From Betaproteobacteria bacterium (GTDB lineage: Bacteria > Pseudomonadota > Gammaproteobacteria > Burkholderiales > SG8-41), in the NCBI GenBank assembly GCA_020028375.1, contig JAHZNX010000064.1, forward strand, positions 1 to 10,079: 10,079 nucleotides of DNA. The letters run 5' to 3'. The notes under the pieces were generated by a model. That model made no database searches. It saw only the letters and a list, made by a program, of their open reading frames with translations, and was not told the DNA's origin. Every line of letters starts with the position of its first letter. Positions within the stretch are counted from its first letter, which is position 1. Positions 5,721 through 10,079 of the stretch are shown here, one piece after another. A program made the translations under genes and the position numbers.

Positions 5721-7351
5721 AGATGGAAAAACCCGACGTCCGGCAGGAAAACTTCCGGCAGTTTCTCGACCGGCTGCGCGCGGAGAAGGAGCTCACCGAC
5801 ATCCGCCAGCCGGTGGACATCCGGCACATCGCAACGCTGGTGGACCAGGCGGAAACCGCGCTCCTCTTTCACAACGTCCTCGGCTACGACATGCCGGTCG
5901 TCTCCGGCATCATCCGCTCGCGCAACCGCGCGATCCTCTCCATGGGCTGCGCAAGCTACCCGGAAATCGAGCGCCGCCTCCAGCAGGGCATCGATCACCC
6001 CATTCCACCCAAGTACGTCGAAACCGCCCGCCACAAGGAAGTAATCGAAACCGACGGCGGGGTCGACCTCTTCCGCCTGCCGGTCCCGATGTCCTCGATC
6101 CACGACGGCGCGCCGATGATCACCGCCGGCGTGGTGATTGCGAAGGATCCGGAGCACGGATTCAACTCCGGCATGTACCGCTTCATGGTGAAGGAGCGGA
6201 ACCTGACCGGAATCGACATCGTCACGCCGAACAACATGCGGCTCTTCGCGCAGCGCGCCTACGAGGCGGGGCGGCCCTGCCCCATCTCGATCTCCATCGG
6301 CACCCATCCGTTCGAAGTCATGGGCTCCGGCTTCCGCGCGCCGCTCGGCGTGGACGAGATGGCGATCGCCGGCGGCATCCGTGGTGCGCCAGTGGAACTC
6401 ACGATGTGCGAGACGATCGACATGCCCTGCCTCGCCGACGCCGAGATCGTGCTCGAGGCCGAGATTCTCCCGACCGGCTGGACGCAGCCCGAGGGCCGCT
6501 TCGCCGAGTTCACGCGGCTCATGGGCGGGCTGCACTGGAACCCGCTGGTGAAAGTGAAGGCGATCACGCGGCGCAAGGACGCGATCTACTACGCGCTCCA
6601 CATGCCGTGGGAGAACACCTGGCTTGCGGCGCCCACGCGCTACACCGCGATCCGCCGGGCGCTCCAGAACTCCGGGGTGCAGGTCAAGGACATCAACGTG
6701 ACGCTCGGCGGCTGCGGCTTCTGGCACGCCATCGTCTCGATCCGGAAGCAAGCCGGCGAAGGCAAGAACGCGCTCCTCGCCGCGCTGACCGCGCAGGACA
6801 TCAAGCACGTGGTGGTGGTGGACGACGACATCGATGTCTTCGATGCGACCGACGTCGAGTGGGCGATCGCAACGCGCGTGCAGGGCGACAAGGACGTCAT
6901 CATCATTCCCGGCGCCCGCGCCAAACCTCTCGACCCCAGTCTTCCTGTGACGCCGCCGGGGGTGGTGCCAACCGGGGCCAAAGTCGGCATCGACGCCACC
7001 ATCGGCGAGGGCATCCCGCGCGAGCGCTTCGAGCGCATCGCCTATGCCTACGCGGACCGCGCGAAGATCGCCGACTACGTCAAAGGCAAGGCTGACGCCG
7101 CACCGAAATCCGCCGGCCACGACGATCGGGTCGCCGCGCAGCTCGCGGGCAAGATCCTCAAGCTGATCGAGGCCGAGCCGAAGTACTATCAGGAAATTGC
7201 GGAGTACTTCGCTGACTACGAATTTCAGGCGGTGACGCGCGCGCTGGGACGGCTGCACGCGGAGGAGAAGCTGTGGCAGGACGCGCGCGGCCGGATGTGC
7301 GTCCGCGGGTCCGCCTTCGCTGCAAAGCCGCCCAAATCCGGTGAAGAGTGA
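5717..7351 (+). CDS. UbiD-family prenyl-FMN-dependent decarboxylase with C-terminal extension
   Basis: A 544-residue enzyme, longer than typical UbiD proteins (about 450-500). UbiD enzymes reversibly decarboxylate aromatic or alpha,beta-unsaturated acids using prenylated FMN. Catalytic residues can be matched to fungal Fdc1 from memory: 'NSGMYR' gives N150 and R155 (Fdc1 N168, R173), and 'EGRFAE' gives E259 and E264 (E277, E282). E214 fits the metal ligand E233, but the position of metal ligand H191 appears to be N173 in 'TPNNMR'. Residues ~474-535 add a domain that looks like a winged helix ('EIAEYFADYEFQAVTRALGR', then 'EEKLWQDARGRM'). The ATG at 5717 overlaps the ubiX stop, with GGAG 8 bases upstream; a longer reading from 5219 only runs through ubiX in another frame. 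Substrate unknown; aromatic acids or aryl-CoA esters are the best guesses, given the CoA ligase. Confidence 0.93.
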   Translation: MKMEKPDVRQENFRQFLDRLRAEKELTDIRQPVDIRHIATLVDQAETALLFHNVLGYDMPVVSGIIRSRNRAILSMGCASYPEIERRLQQGIDHPIPPKYVETARHKEVIETDGGVDLFRLPVPMSSIHDGAPMITAGVVIAKDPEHGFNSGMYRFMVKERNLTGIDIVTPNNMRLFAQRAYEAGRPCPISISIGTHPFEVMGSGFRAPLGVDEMAIAGGIRGAPVELTMCETIDMPCLADAEIVLEAEILPTGWTQPEGRFAEFTRLMGGLHWNPLVKVKAITRRKDAIYYALHMPWENTWLAAPTRYTAIRRALQNSGVQVKDINVTLGGCGFWHAIVSIRKQAGEGKNALLAALTAQDIKHVVVVDDDIDVFDATDVEWAIATRVQGDKDVIIIPGARAKPLDPSLPVTPPGVVPTGAKVGIDATIGEGIPRERFERIAYAYADRAKIADYVKGKADAAPKSAGHDDRVAAQLAGKILKLIEAEPKYYQEIAEYFADYEFQAVTRALGRLHAEEKLWQDARGRMCVRGSAFAAKPPKSGEE

Positions 7352-7361
7352 CGGCTGACGC
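7341..7361 (+). repeat. Three-unit heptamer run at the UbiD stop
   Basis: GTGAAGA (7341-7347), GTGACGG (7348-7354) and CTGACGC (7355-7361) are adjacent 7-base units related to the array at 1852-1886. The stop TGA (7349-7351) is within the second. The third unit has diverged. Confidence 0.45.
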
Positions 7362-7386
7362 CTGTCCTGAGCGACGTCGAAGGGAC
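7361..7386. repeat. Dispersed intergenic repeat of the CCTGTCCTGAGC...GTCGAAGGGAC type
   Basis: This 26-base stretch reads CCTGTCCTGAGC, then GAC, then GTCGAAGGGAC. It is an imperfect inverted repeat: outer GTCC pairs with GGAC and inner CGAC with GTCG. I recognise it as a member of the 'TCCTGAGC..GTCGAAGGA' class scattered between genes in many environmental proteobacterial genomes. It lies in the 78-base gap between the UbiD gene and the dehydrogenase, next to a heptamer run. Only one copy is in the window, so repetition here rests on recognition. Confidence 0.6.
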
Positions 7387-7429
7387 TGACGAGTAACGCG
7401 CACGACGCGGCGCGCTCTCCCCAGCGGAA

Positions 7430-8425
7430 ATGCCTGCCAACAAGATCCTGCACTTGCACCTGGAAAGCTTCCGCAAGCGCCCCGCCCTCTTTCATCTCAC
7501 CGAGGAACGCTGGCGGGCAGCCGCCAGGCGGCACCGGGCGGCTGCGAAACGGCTCCGCGTCACCATGGGCTGGGACAGCGACATCATCGGCGAGGCGCTC
7601 AAGACCGCCGACGTGATGATCAACTCGAACCCTCCCAGGGACAAGTTGCGGATTCGCGCGCCGCGGTTGAAGTGGATCCAGACCACAGGCGCCGGCATCG
7701 ACAGCCTGCTGCCGCTCGACTGGCTGCCCGGAGATATCGCGCTCACCAACAATCGCGGCGCGCACGGCCCCAAGGCGGAGGACTCGTGTGCCATGGCGAT
7801 CTCGCTCCTCAACGCCCGGCTGCCGCAGATGATGGCTGCCCAACACAACCATGCCTGGCAGCCGGTCTATACCACTCCGGTTGCGGGCAAGACGGCCGTC
7901 GTCATCGGCTTCGGCGATCTCGGACAGGGCGCGGGCCGCGCGGCGAAGAAGCTCGGCGCGCGAGTGATCGCCGTCACCCGCAGCGGCAAGGCCGTGCGCC
8001 CGGCCGACGCCGTCTATCCGATCAGCCGCATCGATCGCGTGCTGCCCATGGCCGATTTCGTCATCGTGACGGCGCCGCTCACGCCGCAGACGCGCAATCT
8101 GCTCGACCGCAGGCGCCTCGATCTACTGAAGCCCGAGGCTGCCCTCGTCAACATCGGCCGCTCGCCGGTCGTGGACTATGACGCGCTGCGCGAGAAGCTC
8201 GCGCAAGGCACGCTCGCCGGCGCCCTGCTGGATGTGTTCCAGCCGGAGCCGCTTCCCGACAACTCGCCGCTGTGGGATACCCCCAACCTCGTCATCACGC
8301 CCCACGTGAGCTGCGACGACCCGCGCTACGTCGACCGGCTGCTCGATTTCTGGTTCGAGAACTTCGCGCGGTTCCTGGCCGGCAAGCGGCTGAAGAACCT
8401 GGTCGATCGCAAGCTCGGTTACTAA
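7430..8425 (+). CDS. D-isomer-specific 2-hydroxyacid dehydrogenase (NAD(P)-dependent)
   Basis: A 331-residue cytoplasmic dehydrogenase, normal for the family, that interconverts 2-keto acids and D-2-hydroxy acids. The nucleotide-binding domain has 'VVIGFGDLGQGAGRAAKKLG', with GxGxxG at residues 160-165. Catalytic residues are in place: R244 in 'NIGRSPVVD', E273 in 'FQPEPLP', and H292 in 'ITPHVS'. The substrate domain (about 1-110 and the last 30 residues) contains the typical 'LKWIQTTGAGID' at the substrate loop. Helix 'AEDSCAMAISLLNARLP' matches the family's dimer contact region. The ATG at 7430 has only a poor GCGGA-like ribosome site close by. It follows UbiD on the same strand after a repeat-bearing 78-base gap, and the next gene starts 8 bases after its stop. 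The substrate is not predictable; the resemblance is to the GyaR/GhrA-like broad-specificity group. Confidence 0.92.
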   Translation: MPANKILHLHLESFRKRPALFHLTEERWRAAARRHRAAAKRLRVTMGWDSDIIGEALKTADVMINSNPPRDKLRIRAPRLKWIQTTGAGIDSLLPLDWLPGDIALTNNRGAHGPKAEDSCAMAISLLNARLPQMMAAQHNHAWQPVYTTPVAGKTAVVIGFGDLGQGAGRAAKKLGARVIAVTRSGKAVRPADAVYPISRIDRVLPMADFVIVTAPLTPQTRNLLDRRRLDLLKPEAALVNIGRSPVVDYDALREKLAQGTLAGALLDVFQPEPLPDNSPLWDTPNLVITPHVSCDDPRYVDRLLDFWFENFARFLAGKRLKNLVDRKLGY

Positions 8426-8433
8426 AATTCAGC

Positions 8434-9078
8434 ATGAATAAGCCGAAAGCAAAAGCGCCGCGGCGCGGCCGCGCGCCGCGCAAGCTGCTGTGCCTCGAGA
8501 CTTATTGGAGCGACCACGGCGCGCGCGCGTTCAGCAGCGAATCCGTGCAGCCCTTCTTCCAGGGGCTTGCCGCGCAGCTCGATCCTCCGCTGCGGATCGC
8601 GCACCGCTTCGTGGAATCGCCGGCCCAATTTCTGGCCTACACGCGCCGCGGCGGCGGGCTGCTGTGGAGCGACCCGGAGATATTCGACGCCCCCGTGTAC
8701 TATCTGTCCTTTCACGGCTCGCCCGGCACAGTGCGCACCGCGCTCGCGCGGCTGGGGCCCGCGCGCCTGTGCAAGGCATTCGAGGGGTGGGGCCGTGCCT
8801 ACGACAATCTCGTTTACTTCGCCGCGTGCAGCGTCCTGGCGGGGGCCGGCGGCAGGAGATTCGCGGAGCGGTTCCTCGAGCGGTCAGGCTGCAGGGCGGT
8901 CGTCGGCTATACGGCCGACGTGGATTGGATGGAGAGCATGCTGACAGACCTCCTCTTCCTGCGGCGCTTCTACGGCGACGCGGACCCATGGCGGAATCTG
9001 CGGGCGATCCATGAATCAGTGCTCACGGACTTCGCGCCCGCGCACCGGCTCGGCTTCACGGTCCATACCCGCGACTGA
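8434..9078 (+). CDS. Uncharacterised protein with a possible caspase-like His/Cys pair
   Basis: A 214-residue protein I cannot assign with certainty. The N-terminus is very basic ('KPKAKAPRRGRAPRK'), then the first strand 'LLCLETYW'. Two short conserved-looking segments stand out: 'YYLSFHGSPGTV' with H94, and 'VYFAACSVLAG' with C132, each after a hydrophobic strand. This is the layout of the His and Cys of caspase-like (CHAT/C14-type) peptidase folds. Then come 'VVGYTADVDWMESMLTDLLF' (157 onward) and a C-terminal helix. It resembles a family of small bacterial proteins I recall as DUF6642, but I am not sure of the name. No signal peptide or membrane segment is seen. The ATG at 8434 is 8 bases after the dehydrogenase stop, so they are probably co-transcribed. 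Real coding sequence is likely; the function is unknown. Confidence 0.75.
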   Translation: MNKPKAKAPRRGRAPRKLLCLETYWSDHGARAFSSESVQPFFQGLAAQLDPPLRIAHRFVESPAQFLAYTRRGGGLLWSDPEIFDAPVYYLSFHGSPGTVRTALARLGPARLCKAFEGWGRAYDNLVYFAACSVLAGAGGRRFAERFLERSGCRAVVGYTADVDWMESMLTDLLFLRRFYGDADPWRNLRAIHESVLTDFAPAHRLGFTVHTRD

Positions 9079-9095
9079 CGCAGTATCCGGCGCAA

Positions 9096-9968
9096 CTAGT
9101 CGATCTTGGCCCCCGAAAGCTTCACCACCTTCTCGTACTTGACGTAGTCAGACTTGAGCCGCGCGGCGAACTGCTCGGGAGTCATCGGCAACGGGTCGAG
9201 CGTCTGCGCGCTCAGCTTGGACGCCACGCCGGGATCGGCCAATGCTTTAATAAGCTCCGCGTTGAGCTTGTCCACGACCGGCCGCGGCGTGCCCTTGGGC
9301 ACGAAGCAGCCCACCCAGGCGGTAAACTCATAGCCGGGCACGGCCTCCGCGATTGCCGGCACATCCGGGAACTGCGTCGTGCGCTGCTCCGAGGTCACAC
9401 CCAGCGCGCGCAGCCGCTTGGGCACGTGCGTCATCGTGGTACCGGTCGAGGACTCGATCAGCGCCATGGCCAAATGGACATAGCTGCCGGCGCCCGCGGA
9501 GCCATAGACGATGTCGCCCGGGCGCTTTTTCGCCAGCGCGACGAATTCCTTGGTGGACTTCACCGGCAGCGCAGGATGCACGACGAGCATGCCGACCTGC
9601 CGGGCCAGGGTCGTGACGCCGATGAAATCGCCGAGCGTGTCGTAAGGCAGCTTCTTGTAGAGATGCGCGTTGGCGATATGCGTCGTCGACTGCACCATCA
9701 CGACGTAGCCGTCCGCCGGGCTGTTGGCAACTACGGCAGCGCCGATGGTGCCCGCCGCGCCGCCGCGATTGTCAACGATGAATTGCTGTCCGGTCTGTTC
9801 CGTCATCCTCTGGAACACGATCCGTGCCGTGACGTCGTTGGAACCCCCGGGCGGGAAAACCACGATGACACGCACTGGCTTCGCGGGATAGGTCTGCGCG
9901 TAGGCAGTGGGCGGGAAGCACAACGCGGCGAGCGCGGCCGGCAATACGATGCGAAGCAAACCTTTCAT
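9096..9968 (-). CDS. Bug/TctC-family periplasmic binding protein with internal in-frame deletion
   Basis: A 290-residue protein, shorter than the usual ~325. The signal peptide 'MKGLLRIVLPAALAALCF...TAYA' is followed by 'QTYPAKPVRVIVVFPPGGSN' and the family marks 'QFIVDNRGGAAGTIGAAVVA', 'ADGYVVM', 'PGDIVYGSAGAGSYVHLAMA' and 'DVPAIAEAVPGYEF'. Between 'THVP' (P183) and 'LRALGVT' only two residues (KR) remain; the first Bug protein of this window has 34 there, starting 'YKG'. About 32 residues of the second lobe are thus missing, with the frame kept. ATG 9968 is chosen for its AGGAGG 6 bases upstream; a longer reading to 10076 has no signal peptide at its start. The protein may be non-functional or altered in ligand binding. 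It is convergent with the preceding gene (17-base gap) and has no membrane transporter partner in view. Confidence 0.88.
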   Translation of the reverse strand: MKGLLRIVLPAALAALCFPPTAYAQTYPAKPVRVIVVFPPGGSNDVTARIVFQRMTEQTGQQFIVDNRGGAAGTIGAAVVANSPADGYVVMVQSTTHIANAHLYKKLPYDTLGDFIGVTTLARQVGMLVVHPALPVKSTKEFVALAKKRPGDIVYGSAGAGSYVHLAMALIESSTGTTMTHVPKRLRALGVTSEQRTTQFPDVPAIAEAVPGYEFTAWVGCFVPKGTPRPVVDKLNAELIKALADPGVASKLSAQTLDPLPMTPEQFAARLKSDYVKYEKVVKLSGAKID

Positions 9969-9974
9969 GGCATT

Positions 9975-9980
9975 CCTCCT
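9975..9980 (-). promoter_or_regulatory. Shine-Dalgarno site AGGAGG for the second Bug/TctC gene
   Basis: On the minus strand AGGAGG (9980-9975) stands six bases before the ATG at 9968. It fixes the start just ahead of a classic signal peptide and rules out the upstream in-frame starts. Confidence 0.85.
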
Positions 9981-10062
9981 TCGTTGTCGTTGGTGTTCCA
10001 CGATACAATTCCACCACAGTTCGGATACCCATGTCGAGCCGGACGGGTGCCGGAGCGCCACG

Positions 10063-10079
10063 ATGAGCAAACCCATGCC
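10063..10079 (+). CDS. Possible start of a divergent gene (first five codons only)
   Basis: ATG at 10063 begins the open frame M-S-K-P-M before the window ends. GGAG at 10052-10055 lies seven bases upstream, and a TACAAT resembling a -10 box is at 10004-10009 in the same direction. A nearer-left ATG at 10031 runs into a stop at once. It is divergent from the Bug gene, where a regulator or catabolic gene is often found. Too short to identify. Confidence 0.35.

Noticed and set aside
5714..7852. A 712-codon open frame on the minus strand opposite UbiD and the dehydrogenase.
   Set aside because: It is antisense to two clear enzymes, has an Arg/His/Asp/Val-rich composition without recognisable motifs, and is the usual product of GC-rich codon bias.
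8272..8433. A 54-residue upstream extension of the His/Cys protein.
   Set aside because: It overlaps the end of the dehydrogenase in another frame and is rich in Arg/Pro; the ATG at 8434 sits 8 bases after the dehydrogenase stop.
9079..9095. A bidirectional terminator between the convergent genes.
   Set aside because: The 17-base gap has no hairpin or T-run that I can see.
9969..10076. A 36-residue extension of the second Bug protein.
   Set aside because: The ATG at 9968 has AGGAGG at ideal spacing and opens a classic signal peptide, which the extension would bury.

Overview
The window is GC-rich DNA of Betaproteobacteria (probably Burkholderiales) character. The main sign is two separate Bug/TctC-type periplasmic binding proteins, a family hugely expanded in that group. 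Supporting signs are a LysR regulator divergent from one of them, catabolic CoA-ligase and UbiD-type genes, and short dispersed intergenic repeats common in environmental proteobacterial genomes. The species cannot be told from the sequence.

Layout, left to right. (1) The 3' end of an MDR-family (quinone oxidoreductase/zinc-type alcohol dehydrogenase) gene is followed at once by an acyl/aryl-CoA ligase. (2) A convergent Bug/TctC gene on the minus strand, with a likely terminator, is divergent from a LysR regulator; the 173-base gap between them carries a perfect 14-bp palindrome. (3) A small DUF433/DUF5615 (VapB45/VapC45-like) toxin-antitoxin pair follows. (4) A plus-strand run then holds a PaaI-like hotdog thioesterase, a UbiX-type flavin prenyltransferase, a UbiD-type decarboxylase (ATGA overlap with UbiX), a D-2-hydroxyacid dehydrogenase, and a small protein with a possible caspase-like His/Cys pair. 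(5) A second Bug/TctC gene on the minus strand seems to have lost about 32 residues from its middle. The first bases of a divergent gene may lie at the right edge.

How the genes may work together: the ligase would activate a carboxylic acid to its CoA thioester, UbiX would make prenylated FMN for the UbiD decarboxylase, the thioesterase would release a CoA product, and the two dehydrogenases would handle redox steps. The Bug proteins would capture carboxylates outside the inner membrane. This suggests a catabolic island for an unidentified, perhaps aromatic, carboxylic acid. The substrate is not determined, and the toxin-antitoxin pair and the LysR/Bug divergon break the cluster, so it need not be a single pathway.

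The most unusual points are: the deletion in the second Bug protein; a UbiD protein with a C-terminal winged-helix-like tail and an apparent Asn in place of a metal-ligand His; the small His/Cys protein; and GTGA-based heptamer repeats that overlap the stop codons of several plus-strand genes. No RNA genes, insertion sequences or CRISPR arrays were seen, and no gene-free stretch exceeds 300 bases.
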